DNA of 64,000 bases from Candidatus Aminicenantes bacterium UBA6228 (GCA_002441005.1 DJWO01000011.1:167420-231419); one strand, 5' to 3'. Shown: positions 26,616 through 36,300, counted from the stretch's first letter. The notes: generated by a model from the letters alone, not told the origin. Program-made: numbers and translations.

Positions 26616-28724
26616 CTATTTTTTCAGGCTATTGAGCAAAAGTTCGACTCCCGATATTATAGCCAGCTGGCATTCGGCTACCGGCTTCCTGGCTTCTTCT
26701 AATAACTCAAATTTTGTCTGAAGCCAGGCGGAATCGGCCGGTTGGCCGCTCACAATCAGATTGATAGCTTCCAGCCCGGTTAAGGAAACATTCTTGAGTG
26801 ACTCGGATAAGGAGATTATTTCTTTAAGGGCCGGTGCGGTCTCGGCGAGATCAATTATTTTCTGGTGATTTTCCTGCCAGAGCTGGAGCCGGTTTTTAAG
26901 CTCCTCTGCTTGTCTTAAATCCCGGCTGGTGACCAATTTTTCCACCGTTAGTCTGAAATCCCTGGCTTCAAACGACTCTGGATAACAAGCATCAACAAAC
27001 CGGGTTAAGGGAGACAGCGAGTTATAGGCTTTACCCTGACTGTGCCGGGAATAGCCTTTGACCGGTTCAGAAATCTTAGCCAGCACTTCCAGGCATCCGA
27101 TCTCATAAGATCTGGTCAGGCGGCGTAGCATCATCGGCTGATTCTTAAGATGCTGGACTCCATTTTCTTCCAGCCCGAGGCTTATTATCCTTAAACGTTT
27201 ATACATATCGTCAACATCCCTGATTCCCTGGGGCGACCATAATCTTTCGGCAATAGCCGCTGTTCGGGGCCAGATCCGTGAATCTATGGTTTCAGGTGTT
27301 GCCAGCTCGGCCCACATAGTGGCTTCTCCGCCCAGAATCAAGTTTTTTTCTTCCGGTGTCAGAGCCGAATCAACTGGAACAGGATCGTTAAGATAATGTC
27401 TCTCTGCGCTTTCAACCAGGTCAATATAATAGCCATTGGACAGAAGCCCTTGATAACCGTTTTTAGCCGCTTCGACCAGGGCCTGCTGGCCTCGCCAAGA
27501 TTGGATGACAATATCTTTGGGCAAGCCGGGCTGATAAATTTCATCCCAGCCAACCATTCTTTTGTGGTATTTAGTCAGGATCTTAAGCAGCCTCCGGTTA
27601 AAATAAGCCTGAAGACTGGCTTCATCCGGGATATTATTTTTTTTCATAAATCTTTGAATATCAGGATTTTCTTTCCACTGTTTAGGATCTACTTCATCCC
27701 CTCCGATGTGAAAATATGGATCAGGAAAGAGAGCGGTCATTTCTTTTAAAAAACTATCAAGAAACTTATAAGTCTTCTCAATAGTCGGATTAAAAACAGG
27801 AGAACTGACTCCAAATTTTCTTTCAATTTGATAAGGGCCCGCGGCGCTGCCATATTCTGGATAACCAACCAGCCAGCTGGTTGAATGACCTGGTAAATCA
27901 AACTCGGGAACAACTCTGATGCCTAAGTCAGAGGCCAGTTGAATTATGTCTTTAATTTCTGACTGTCGGAAATACTGCCCATCTGAACCAAGCTGAGTTA
28001 ATCGTGGAAAAACCAGGCTCTCCACCCTGAAGCCCTGGTCATCAGACAGATGCCAGTGAAGAACATTAAGTTTGACCGCTGACATGGCCAGCAAGTTTCT
28101 CTTAATTACCTCGACCGGCATAAAATGCCGGCTGGAATCAATTAATAGTCCCCGCCAGCTAAAACGCGGACTGTCTTCTATCTGCAAACAGGGAAAGAAA
28201 TATCCTCCCCCATCAGCTGACAAAAGCTGGAGCAAAGTCTCAAAGCCGTGCAACAGGCCCAGATCAGTTCTGGCCCTTAATTCAATTTTTTCTGAATTAA
28301 TTTTTAACTGGTACGATTCATCTTCACCCGGGATAAGCCGCCCAGGTTGATCAAAATGATAGAACAATCTGGTCTGGTCAGTGACTGTCTGGCCAGCCAG
28401 ATAATCCTGTTCAAAAAATAGTCCTGTCCGTCCGCTTAATCTTGACATAAAACGTGAAGCGGCTTTAAAAACCCGGTGCCCTGGTTGGGCCTCTCCTCCT
28501 ATATAAAACTTTTCACTCAGACGAAATTGACCCGGAGCTAACTCGACTTTGGCCGGATAGGGCATAAGATTAAGGCTGGAGGTTTCAGGTTGATTTCCGG
28601 CCAGGCTGGCTGACAGGCTAAAGCCGAAAGTGATTAGAAAAATTACCAAAACCTTAAAATTCACTTTAAATTGCAGGCGGCCAAACCAACCAAAACTCAT
28701 ATCTTCCTTAAAATTTAAAAGCAT
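26616..28724 (-). CDS. Secreted beta-N-acetylhexosaminidase, GH20
   Basis: A 702-residue exported glycosidase. The signal segment (about 20-43) is followed by a GH20b alpha/beta domain (LMPYPAKVELAPGQF). The catalytic TIM barrel has RGLLIDSSRHFMP, LHWHLSDDQGFR and the catalytic Asp-Glu pair in HIGGDEVDP near 340. C-terminal helices are of unknown role. It removes terminal GlcNAc or GalNAc from glycans, chitin fragments or peptidoglycan-derived sugars in the periplasm or outside. AAGGAG supports the ATG at 28724. It is convergent with the dehydrogenase operon. Confidence 0.93.
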   Translation of the reverse strand: MLLNFKEDMSFGWFGRLQFKVNFKVLVIFLITFGFSLSASLAGNQPETSSLNLMPYPAKVELAPGQFRLSEKFYIGGEAQPGHRVFKAASRFMSRLSGRTGLFFEQDYLAGQTVTDQTRLFYHFDQPGRLIPGEDESYQLKINSEKIELRARTDLGLLHGFETLLQLLSADGGGYFFPCLQIEDSPRFSWRGLLIDSSRHFMPVEVIKRNLLAMSAVKLNVLHWHLSDDQGFRVESLVFPRLTQLGSDGQYFRQSEIKDIIQLASDLGIRVVPEFDLPGHSTSWLVGYPEYGSAAGPYQIERKFGVSSPVFNPTIEKTYKFLDSFLKEMTALFPDPYFHIGGDEVDPKQWKENPDIQRFMKKNNIPDEASLQAYFNRRLLKILTKYHKRMVGWDEIYQPGLPKDIVIQSWRGQQALVEAAKNGYQGLLSNGYYIDLVESAERHYLNDPVPVDSALTPEEKNLILGGEATMWAELATPETIDSRIWPRTAAIAERLWSPQGIRDVDDMYKRLRIISLGLEENGVQHLKNQPMMLRRLTRSYEIGCLEVLAKISEPVKGYSRHSQGKAYNSLSPLTRFVDACYPESFEARDFRLTVEKLVTSRDLRQAEELKNRLQLWQENHQKIIDLAETAPALKEIISLSESLKNVSLTGLEAINLIVSGQPADSAWLQTKFELLEEARKPVAECQLAIISGVELLLNSLKK

Positions 28725-28900
28725 CAGTTATCTCCTTTTTCAGACCTATCTATTTGATTAGCCTCCGCTGATTTTTTACTGATTTCTGCCAGACGCCGGA
28801 TAGGGTTATCAGTTAGTTCTTCTACACCTGCCGGTCAATCTCTTCCGGTAACTTAAGCAATAAGCAGTCTTCCAACCTGACCAGCTTTAAAATCCTGCTC

Positions 28901-29110
28901 TCAGGCTTTTGGCCGCTTATTGGTAGAAATACCGAGCGGAACATACAGTGGACAAAAACCAAGCAGGCTGGTAATAAGCAAAATGGCTATTAACACCACC
29001 AGAATATAAGCCAGTACCCCCTTTACCACTCCGGTCAAGACCAGGATGGCCAGAATAATGCCCAGAATCGTCCGGATGGTTCTGTCGGCCGCACCCATGT
29101 TTTTTTTCAT
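28901..29110 (-). CDS. DUF2892 (YgaP-like) small membrane protein
   Basis: A 69-residue inner-membrane protein with the N-terminal block MGAADRTIRTILG typical of DUF2892, two hydrophobic helices and the short FCPLYVPLGI motif containing one Cys. A GGAGG site precedes the ATG. The domain often accompanies rhodaneses; here it stands alone. Its function is unknown. Confidence 0.88.
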   Translation of the reverse strand: MKKNMGAADRTIRTILGIILAILVLTGVVKGVLAYILVVLIAILLITSLLGFCPLYVPLGISTNKRPKA

Positions 29111-29284
29111 TCTTGCCTCCTTCGTGGCCCAGCCAGGTTCTAAGATATTTCAATTTTAAGTTATCCGTGATTTTTAGCCAACAACTTTTTTTAACTGGTA
29201 ATCAAAACCCGAAGGCCCATTAAGAAATCTATGGCCGCGACGGCTATAAACATCACTGATTAAATCAGCTGGAAGATAATTTTT

Positions 29285-29563
29285 TTAGCTTTTATCATCT
29301 TCCTTTTCTTTTTTCTCTTCTCTCTCGACAACAATAGTCAAATCAGAGGCTAAAGCTGCTATTGCGCCTATGGCTGCCCAGAGGGGAGCAATCAGGGTTC
29401 CGGCCAGACCAACGGTCAAGGGAATTTCCATAAAAGTCCGTCCCTCTTCTGTCTTGAAGATAATTCGATGGGCGTTGCCCTGTTTTATAATTTCTTTAAT
29501 TTTTTCCAGGATTTCAGAGCCTGAAACCTTGAATTCCTCAGTTCTGGTCTTTTTTTCTTCCAT
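29285..29563 (-). CDS. DUF4342 small protein
   Basis: A 92-residue protein. An N-terminal helical/charged part (EEFKVSGSEILEKIKEIIKQGNAHRIIFK) is followed by a hydrophobic helix (about 50-72) and a charged tail, the DUF4342 layout. It is probably membrane-associated with unknown function. It lies 54 bp downstream of the DUF2207 gene on the same strand, so the two may be co-transcribed. Confidence 0.8.
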   Translation of the reverse strand: MEEKKTRTEEFKVSGSEILEKIKEIIKQGNAHRIIFKTEEGRTFMEIPLTVGLAGTLIAPLWAAIGAIAALASDLTIVVEREEKKEKEDDKS

Positions 29564-29617
29564 TTCTTTCTCCTCTTATTTTCCTCTTATTTTTTCATAA
29601 ACAAATTTAGCCTAACT

Positions 29618-31480
29618 TTAGCCAGCTGAGACCCCGCCGCCGCCACCGCCACCGCCTCCCCCTCCGCTAAAACCGCCTCCCCCGCCTGAAGAATAGTGGG
29701 CCGCAGACAGGCTCGCCTGGTTAATGGCTGCCGCGGTTCTTTCAATCGAATTAATCACCGCCGAAATTGAATTAACATTTTGATTGGCAGCCGACAGCGC
29801 CATTATCCCTCCCAGCCAGCCAGGACGGACTGCCCGGTCATCAGCCAGAATTTGAGGTATCATTTTGACCAGCTTTTTAGCCTGGCCAAACAGAATGCCG
29901 AAAACCAGATACTGGTCCCAGAGCTTATAGGCTTCAGCCGGAATCTCCTTAAAATCAGAAAAGTCTTTTAAAAATCTTTCCAGAGCGGCCCAGAGCTCAT
30001 TCTCCCTGGCCCAGTCTGACCGGCGGCGCCTGAGAGTTGGCGAAAGAAGCAGAACCAGAACGATTAACACCAGAGAGATAGTGAGGAAAGCCAGAGGCAA
30101 AGAGATTAATAAAAAAAGCCGATAAGCCCGCTGGCTGGCCTGTTCAATGAATCCCCGTTTCTTACCTTCGGCGGCCAGACTTTTGGACCAGCTTTGAAAC
30201 CATCGCTGGAATTCAGTCGGAGATTTCTTAAGAAAACCGGTAAATTCTTCCAGACTCAATCTGGCCCCTTCTTTAAGACTATCACCACCTGCTCTATCAA
30301 ACATTAAATCAAGCACCTGATGTTCAAAAGGTTCTAGATCAGCCTCGCCTTCATAAGTTTTCTTCAGAATGAAGACGGTCTGATCTTTGACTTTATGGCC
30401 GAAGAGTCCTTTTTTTTCAATTTTTTCATCAATAATTTCCAGATATCCACGCCTGGCCAGATCAAAGATGGTAGCAGTTAAAGCGACCGGATCAGGCTTG
30501 CCACCCTGTTTTCTCAGCACCTGGACCAGGGCCGGTGGCAGATTTGATGGAATTTCCCGGTAATATTCAGGAATATCATCGAAGCGATAATCTTCACCAA
30601 CTTTTTTCCAGAAATAAAAATAAAAAAGAAGCCAGATAAGTGGTCCCAGTATTTGCCAGCCAGCCCAGGTCAGTCCTAGGCGGCGAAAAACCGTCTTTTG
30701 CCTCTGAGCGGCTTCTCTGGCCTGTTTGGCTCTGTTGATAGTATCGCTGACCAGCTGCTCTTCTTCTTTTATTATCTTATCGCGGCTATAACCAGTGGAC
30801 GGCACCCCGGAAACCAGGCCAGCCGGCCAGACAACCCTCAGCTCAAGAAACTGACGAGCCGGAATGGCTTCTGCCTGGAATTTAACTGTTTGTAAATCTA
30901 TTATTTCTGATTTTCCAGACAGCGGACCATGTCCAAAGACCAGCAGATCGCCGCGGTTATTAATTCCTTCTGGCAGATGAACCAGAATTTCGGCTCTGGC
31001 TGTCGGCCGGTCAACCTCACTGCCAATAATTTGCCAGAAAAGCTCTGAAATATCCGGGTAATCCAGGATAGCTCCTCTCACCCGGTAAGACAGATGAAAT
31101 GTCCGCCGCTCATCAGAAGCCCGGAAGCGCCAGCGGGCTTCAAATCTTTCCCCATTAATGGTCGTTTCAACCGGTAAAGGCTGACCTTGTTCATCAGCAA
31201 CCAGAAAATCTATCACCTCAATATTCTTTGAGTTACCTGCATTTTTCCTGGCGGCTAATGGAATCCAGAGCGAGGCCCAGGAAAAATCTCCCTGAAATTC
31301 AAAAGTCAGATACTCATCCACCAGAAAAGAGCCATCTTTTTGAACATAAAGGTCAGCTTTAAGCTCTGGAAAGTAAAAATCTTTTTCTCTGGCGGCTGAA
31401 GGCAGGGTGAAGTAAATAATAATCAGCAAAAACAAAACCAGGCTGGTCAGCCGGTTTACAAGCCGCTTATCAATTTTCAT
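29618..31480 (-). CDS. DUF2207 predicted membrane protein with glycine-rich tail
   Basis: A 620-residue membrane protein. A signal peptide precedes an extracytoplasmic beta-rich DUF2207 domain (about 30-230, with LYVQKDGSFLVDEYLTF and LSYRVRGAIL). A transmembrane helix lies near 275-290, then a cytoplasmic part with a winged-helix-like segment (DLARRGYLEI), a second hydrophobic pair near 455-480, and a C-terminal tail of almost pure glycine with Ser and Phe. This order is characteristic of DUF2207 proteins, whose role is unknown. Confidence 0.88.
   Translation of the reverse strand: MKIDKRLVNRLTSLVLFLLIIIYFTLPSAAREKDFYFPELKADLYVQKDGSFLVDEYLTFEFQGDFSWASLWIPLAARKNAGNSKNIEVIDFLVADEQGQPLPVETTINGERFEARWRFRASDERRTFHLSYRVRGAILDYPDISELFWQIIGSEVDRPTARAEILVHLPEGINNRGDLLVFGHGPLSGKSEIIDLQTVKFQAEAIPARQFLELRVVWPAGLVSGVPSTGYSRDKIIKEEEQLVSDTINRAKQAREAAQRQKTVFRRLGLTWAGWQILGPLIWLLFYFYFWKKVGEDYRFDDIPEYYREIPSNLPPALVQVLRKQGGKPDPVALTATIFDLARRGYLEIIDEKIEKKGLFGHKVKDQTVFILKKTYEGEADLEPFEHQVLDLMFDRAGGDSLKEGARLSLEEFTGFLKKSPTEFQRWFQSWSKSLAAEGKKRGFIEQASQRAYRLFLLISLPLAFLTISLVLIVLVLLLSPTLRRRRSDWARENELWAALERFLKDFSDFKEIPAEAYKLWDQYLVFGILFGQAKKLVKMIPQILADDRAVRPGWLGGIMALSAANQNVNSISAVINSIERTAAAINQASLSAAHYSSGGGGGFSGGGGGGGGGGGVSAG
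29633..29688. repeat. Glycine-codon tract (low-complexity GGN repeat)
   Basis: A run of glycine codons at the 3' end of the DUF2207 gene gives a near-repetitive CCGCCN pattern on the plus strand. Such tracts can change length by slippage. The glycine tail is common in the family. Confidence 0.6.
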
Positions 31481-31597
31481 CCGGTTATCCCTTCTGAAGG
31501 CAACGCTTTTTACCGTTAATTCCTCTGTTTGAATTCAGGCCTAAAGAGACTTAGCCTGGTTTTTTTAGCTTTAAAATTTTGTACCGGGGAAGAAGGC

Positions 31598-31960
31598 TCA
31601 GCGAGCAATTGTCCTCTTATAAATATGCTCCAGGAGGAAAACCTTGCTTGGCGGATCAAGCTCAATAAATTCCAGTCCCATTTCATAAACTTCATCTTCA
31701 AACAGGCTTTTCACCCAGCGGACTTCAGCTAAACCGGCGATAACCTTCTTTGATTCTGAAATAGCAATTTCTATTTTTAGCCTGGTTTTGACCGGCAAAG
31801 GAGAATCGGTCATAATTCGCAGTCCGCCGACTGATAGATCACGTGAAAATGAATAAAATGACTGCTTCTCCTGGCCGTCCTCCGCTAAAACATGCAGAAC
31901 GACCTTATTCTCTTCATCGAGCCTTTTTTCCCTTCTTTTCTCCATGGCTGAAATTAGCAC
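31598..31960 (-). CDS. PilZ-domain protein (probable c-di-GMP binder)
   Basis: A 120-residue single-domain PilZ protein. Both halves of the c-di-GMP motif are present: RREKR (RxxxR) at the N-terminus and DLSVGG (D/NxSxxG) near 42-47. It therefore probably binds c-di-GMP and relays it to a partner that is not nearby. The GTG start at 31960 lies four bases after GGAGGAGCCAG; an internal ATG (MEKRREKR) is possible but badly spaced. Confidence 0.85.
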   Translation of the reverse strand: MLISAMEKRREKRLDEENKVVLHVLAEDGQEKQSFYSFSRDLSVGGLRIMTDSPLPVKTRLKIEIAISESKKVIAGLAEVRWVKSLFEDEVYEMGLEFIELDPPSKVFLLEHIYKRTIAR

Positions 31961-32156
31961 CTGGCTCCTCCGTTTTGCTTATCAATAACACAGACCGAAA
32001 AAAATAGCAAATATTTTCTTTTTCCTCCAGAATTTATTGCCGGGCTTTATTAATCTCTGTCTTTCAAGCCTTAGCCCGGGGAGACAGCCTGATTCCCGGT
32101 CCGGCTGGTAATCCAGCTGGAATTGCGGCGAGGCAAAGGCAAATAACCAGGGATAT

Positions 32157-32185
32157 TTGACAAAAAACTTTAAAAAAAATATTCT
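32157..32185 (+). promoter_or_regulatory. Sigma-70 promoter of the sugar operon
   Basis: TTGACA (32157-32162), a 17-base spacer, then TATTCT (32180-32185). The start falls near 32192, about 27 bases before the ATG. The rest of the 258-bp gap (31961-32218) holds only an imperfect CCGGCTGG-taat-CCAGCTGG dyad near 32099-32120 and no gene. Confidence 0.6.
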
Positions 32186-32218
32186 GCTTTCTAATTCTAT
32201 TCGGAGAGGAGAAGCCAG

Positions 32219-33439
32219 ATGTCAGTTAAGACTAGTTTAAGTGCGATGATGTTTCTGGAATATGCTGTCTGGGGCTCGTGGGCTCCTGTCCTTTCTGCTT
32301 ATCTTATCAACACCCTGCATTTTTCTGGAACTCAGGTCGGATTGATTTATAGCCTTCTACCCCTGGCTACAATTATCGCTCCTTTTATTGGCGGGCAGCT
32401 GGCTGACCGCTATTTTCCGACTGAAAAAGTCATTGCCTGGCTGCAGATCTCAGGCGGAGTCATCCTGCTGCTCGGAGCCAGGCTGACCTCCTTTCAGTCT
32501 TTAGCCTGGCTAATGCTGGTTTATTGCCTGATTTTTGCCCCCACTCTGGCCCTGACCAACTCCATCGCTTTCGCCAATTTGAAGGACTCGGAAAAAGACT
32601 TCGGCAAGATTCGGGTCTGGGGAACAATTGGCTGGATTGCGGCTGGCTGGGGACTAACAGGCTGGAGACTGCTGGGAGAAAGAGCCCCTGGTTTGGCCTT
32701 AAAAGGCGACACTTTATTTCTGGCTGGTATCTTTTCCATCATTATGGGGATACAAGCTTTTTCCCTGCCTCATACTCCACCCAAAAAGGAAGCCGGCCAC
32801 CCCTATGCTTTTATGGAAGCTTTGAAAATGCTTAAGCAGCGCGATTTCTTAATATTTTCCGTTATTGCCTTCATCGTGGCGACTGAGCTTCAATTTTACT
32901 ATGTGCTAACTGCTCCCTTTTTGACTTCTCCGGTCATCAAGCTGACCGAAGCCCAGACGCCTTTGGTGATGACCATAGCTCAATTCGCCGAAATGTTTGT
33001 CATGGGGCTGCTGCTCCCTTATTTTCTGCCCAAATACGGCATAAAGAGAACTATGGTTATTGGCGTGCTGGCCTGGCCCATCCGTTATATTATTTTTATG
33101 ATCGGGCATCCGGCCTGGCTGGTGATCGCTTCTCTGGCTCTTCACGGGTTTTGTTATGTTTTCTTTTTTACCGCTTCTTTTATCTATGTTGATATGATTG
33201 CCCCCAAAGATATCAGAGCTTCGGCCCAGAGCCTGATTTCGGTCATTATACTTGGTCTGGGCAATTTTGTCGGCAGTTTGTTTTCTGGCTGGATCCAAAA
33301 GGTTTTTACCACTCCAGCCGGTACCAACTGGGGAAATGTTTTCCTGATTCCAACCATCATTACCATTGTCTGTGCCATTGCTTTTGTGTTTACTTTCCGG
33401 GAGAAAAAAACGGTTGAAAATTCAGCCGTAGCCAGTTAA
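32219..33439 (+). CDS. MFS permease, nucleoside:H+ symporter (NupG/XapB)-like
   Basis: A 406-residue inner-membrane protein with about 12 hydrophobic helices. It opens with the family-like SLSAMMFLEYAVWGSWAPVL, followed by the QVGLIYSLLPLATIIAPFIGGQLADRYF loop split over helices 2-3. NupG/XapB-type permeases also serve sugars in carbohydrate clusters. Given the two sugar-modifying genes downstream (42 and 46 bp gaps), an oxidised or unusual sugar is a more likely substrate than a nucleoside; that is inference. GGAGAGGAG precedes the ATG. Confidence 0.85.
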   Translation: MSVKTSLSAMMFLEYAVWGSWAPVLSAYLINTLHFSGTQVGLIYSLLPLATIIAPFIGGQLADRYFPTEKVIAWLQISGGVILLLGARLTSFQSLAWLMLVYCLIFAPTLALTNSIAFANLKDSEKDFGKIRVWGTIGWIAAGWGLTGWRLLGERAPGLALKGDTLFLAGIFSIIMGIQAFSLPHTPPKKEAGHPYAFMEALKMLKQRDFLIFSVIAFIVATELQFYYVLTAPFLTSPVIKLTEAQTPLVMTIAQFAEMFVMGLLLPYFLPKYGIKRTMVIGVLAWPIRYIIFMIGHPAWLVIASLALHGFCYVFFFTASFIYVDMIAPKDIRASAQSLISVIILGLGNFVGSLFSGWIQKVFTTPAGTNWGNVFLIPTIITIVCAIAFVFTFREKKTVENSAVAS

Positions 33440-33481
33440 TGAATAAAAGAGAGTAAATCAGATTAGATTGAGGAGGAAGAG

Positions 33482-34738
33482 ATGAAAGCCAAAAAAAACA
33501 ATCTGGGTGTCGGCTTGGTGGGCGGGGGTTTTATTACCCGTTTCCATATAAGATCCTGGGTCGGGGTTCGTGGAGCTGATATTCTTGGTATTTTTGATCC
33601 TGATCAGAAACAGGCCGAAGAAGCAGCCCGTCTGGCTCGGAAGCTAAAAGTCGGCCAGGCCAGGACTTACCAGTCGATTACCGATATGATCGCTGATCCA
33701 GCTATTGACGCTATCTGGATTTGTTCCCCGAATTTCACCCGGACTGAAGTTATGGAAGAAATCAGCCAGGCAGTTATCAGGGGAAAAGGCGAACTGGTTG
33801 GGGTAAGCTGTGAAAAGCCACTGGGTAGAAATGTCAAAGAAGCCCGCCGGATGCTGGAACTGGTCCAAAAGGCTAATTTGCTCGATGGCTATTTAGAAAA
33901 CCAGCTGTTTGCTCCGGCGGTGATCAGAGGTAAAGAAATTATCTGGGCCCGGGGGGCAAGTTTATGCGGCCGGCCATATTTGGCCAGGGCAGCTGAAGAA
34001 CATAGCGGACCTCACCGCCCCTGGTTCTGGGAAGGAGAACTCCAGGGAGGAGGCGTCCTGAATGACATGATGTGTCATTCAGTTGAGGAAGCCAGATTCA
34101 TGCTGACTCCTCCCGGTGCCAGGCGGGACGAGTTGACACCGGTTAAGCTCTCAGCTTATGCCAGTTGTCTTAAATGGCAGCTGCCCGACTATGTAAAAAA
34201 ATTAAAAATGACTAGTGGCGGCCAGCTCGATTACCAGCACCGGCCGGCCGAGGATTTTGCCCGGTCAATAATTGAATATAAAGATAAAAAAGGTAACATT
34301 TTAGTGGTCGAAACTACCACTTCGTGGTGTTATATCGGGGCTGGCCTGCGCCTGAGCCTGGAATTACTCGGACCTGAATACTCGCTGCAATATAATACAC
34401 TTGATTCTGGCTTGAAAGTCTTTTTCAGCCGCCAGGTGAAAGGCCGGGCCGGAGAGGATCTGGTGGAAAAACAAAATGCCGAGGTTGGACAGATGCCGGT
34501 TGTCTCCTGTGAAGAATTTGAGTATGGCTATACAGGTGAGAACAGGCATATGGTCGAATCTTTCCTGGAAGGGCGGCGGCCAGAAGAAAACTTCAGCGAT
34601 GGATTAAATGTTACAGAATTGCTGATGGCCGCTTATCTTAGCCTGGAAAAGGGGAAAACCCTGACTTTTCCACCAGCCGGCCTTGAAAATTTCATCCCGG
34701 CAGTAGCTAAGGGTCAGTGGAACCCAAAAAAGAAATAA
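33482..34738 (+). CDS. Gfo/Idh/MocA-family NAD(P)-dependent oxidoreductase
   Basis: A 418-residue enzyme with an N-terminal Rossmann fold (GLVGGGFITRFHIRSW), the family EKP motif in SCEKPLGRN and a C-terminal catalytic domain with GGGVLNDMMCHSVEEA carrying the usual histidine. The family oxidises sugar hydroxyls (for example at C3 of glycosides) or reduces keto-sugars. No Tat signal is visible, so it acts in the cytoplasm. GAGGAGGAAGAG precedes the ATG. It is the middle gene of a three-gene operon. Confidence 0.9.
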   Translation: MKAKKNNLGVGLVGGGFITRFHIRSWVGVRGADILGIFDPDQKQAEEAARLARKLKVGQARTYQSITDMIADPAIDAIWICSPNFTRTEVMEEISQAVIRGKGELVGVSCEKPLGRNVKEARRMLELVQKANLLDGYLENQLFAPAVIRGKEIIWARGASLCGRPYLARAAEEHSGPHRPWFWEGELQGGGVLNDMMCHSVEEARFMLTPPGARRDELTPVKLSAYASCLKWQLPDYVKKLKMTSGGQLDYQHRPAEDFARSIIEYKDKKGNILVVETTTSWCYIGAGLRLSLELLGPEYSLQYNTLDSGLKVFFSRQVKGRAGEDLVEKQNAEVGQMPVVSCEEFEYGYTGENRHMVESFLEGRRPEENFSDGLNVTELLMAAYLSLEKGKTLTFPPAGLENFIPAVAKGQWNPKKK

Positions 34739-34784
34739 AGCCTGGTACTTAAGGCTAACCCGGTTGTAAATAAGGGAGGTAGAA

Positions 34785-36272
34785 ATGGTGGCTAAAAAAT
34801 TAAAGAATTTTTTTATTTCAAGCCTGATTATGATAGTGACAGTGGCGGCCGGTTATTCGCAAACCCCGCCTGAAGAAAAAATAATTCCAGAGTCAGTCAA
34901 AAAAGAGGTCAGGGAAACCAAATATAACGAGATCAGAATAAAATCTTTCCCCGTAGCCATGCAGGGCTGGACCTACCGCGGCTATACCTTTTTCGAAGCT
35001 CTCGACAAGACTAAGGCCCTGGGCCTGAGCTATCTGCAGGCTTATCCCGGTCAAAGAATTTCTAAAGACTGGCCGGCCAAAGCGGTCTTTGATCACCGGC
35101 TAACCGATCAGCAAATTGAGATGATCAAAGAAAAACTCAAGGCTTCAGAACTCCAGATCGTTGCCTACGGAGTGGTTGATACTGGCCGGACGGAAAGCCA
35201 GATGAGGCAGGTCTTTGATCTGGCCAGAAAGATGGGCATCAGGACCATAGTTACCGAACCCCAGGATCAGGATTATCCCCTGCTGGAAAAACTGGTCAAA
35301 GAATACGATATTCGAATTGCCATTCACAACCATCCAGAACCAGCTAAATATGCCTATCCTTTGACCGCTTTAAAGCATATTAAAGACCTCGACCCGAGAA
35401 TCGGAGTCTGTGCTGATACCGGCCACTGGATGCGTTGTGGCCTTGATCCAGTTGAGTGCCTCCGGCTGTTGCAGGGGCGAATCATTGATGTCCATCTCAA
35501 AGACCGGAGTGGCTTCGGGACCAAAGGTGTTGAGGATGTAGCTTTCGGGAGCGGGCAGGCCAGGATAAAAGACATTCTGGCTGAATTAACCAGCCAGGAC
35601 TATGACGGTTATCTGACCATTGAATATGAAAACGATAAGAATCTTATGAGCCCTGAGCCCGATATCAAAAAGGGACTGGCTTATCTCAAAAGTATTACTT
35701 ACTATGACGGCTATGAACAACTCCTTAAAAAAGAAAACGGCTGGTATGAAAAGCATGGCTGGAACCACTACGGACCTGGCTATTTCGAGCTTGATAACCG
35801 GACCGGCATCCTTAAATCCCAGGGTGGTATGGGCTTGCTCTGGTACAGCCGGAAACAATACAGGGATTTTATTTTAGAAGTTGATTATAAATGTTCCAAA
35901 CCTGAAACCAACTCCGGTATTTTTCTGAGAGTGCCTGAGGTGCCAACCAGTGATGACTATATCTATCATTCTTTTGAAATTCAAATTTATGATGCCGGGG
36001 AAGGAATTCATCAGACCGGAGCTGTCTATGATGCCCAGGCTCCGGCGGCCAGGGCTTTTAAACCAGCCGGTGAATGGAATCACCTGAAAATTACATTTAT
36101 CGCCGACCGGATTAAAATTGAGTTAAACGGCCAGGGTATTCTTGACTGGCAGGCAGAGCCCCGGGGTAAAGTCAAAGATTTTGCCCGTCAGGGTTACCTC
36201 GGTCTTCAAAACCATGATAGCCAGTCACCGGTTTACTTTAAAAATATTTTTCTCAAAGAGATAAATAATTGA
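34785..36272 (+). CDS. Exported TIM-barrel sugar isomerase/epimerase fused to DUF1080
   Basis: A 495-residue two-domain protein with a signal peptide (cleavage near YSQT). Residues about 45-305 are an AP-endonuclease-2/xylose-isomerase-like barrel with candidate metal ligands in order: TIVTEP, AIHNHPEP, CADTGHW, DVHLKD and TIEYEN. Residues about 315-495 are DUF1080, a concanavalin-like fold now linked to 3-keto-disaccharide hydrolysis (GYFELDNRTGILKSQGGMG, NSGIFLRVP, EWNHLKITF). Joining both activities suggests sequential processing of a 3-keto-glycoside in the periplasm. That reaction is inferred from family knowledge, not shown here. GGGAGG precedes the ATG. Confidence 0.87.
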   Translation: MVAKKLKNFFISSLIMIVTVAAGYSQTPPEEKIIPESVKKEVRETKYNEIRIKSFPVAMQGWTYRGYTFFEALDKTKALGLSYLQAYPGQRISKDWPAKAVFDHRLTDQQIEMIKEKLKASELQIVAYGVVDTGRTESQMRQVFDLARKMGIRTIVTEPQDQDYPLLEKLVKEYDIRIAIHNHPEPAKYAYPLTALKHIKDLDPRIGVCADTGHWMRCGLDPVECLRLLQGRIIDVHLKDRSGFGTKGVEDVAFGSGQARIKDILAELTSQDYDGYLTIEYENDKNLMSPEPDIKKGLAYLKSITYYDGYEQLLKKENGWYEKHGWNHYGPGYFELDNRTGILKSQGGMGLLWYSRKQYRDFILEVDYKCSKPETNSGIFLRVPEVPTSDDYIYHSFEIQIYDAGEGIHQTGAVYDAQAPAARAFKPAGEWNHLKITFIADRIKIELNGQGILDWQAEPRGKVKDFARQGYLGLQNHDSQSPVYFKNIFLKEINN

Positions 36273-36300
36273 TGATAGCCGGCATCCGACTCCTCTGGGC

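Noticed and set aside
29633..29688. CCGCCN tract considered as a minisatellite or CRISPR-like repeat
   Set aside because: It is explained by the glycine tail of DUF2207; there are no spacers.
31529..31732. 67-codon plus-strand frame near the PilZ gene
   Set aside because: It overlaps PilZ in antisense, lacks an SD and has no recognisable features.
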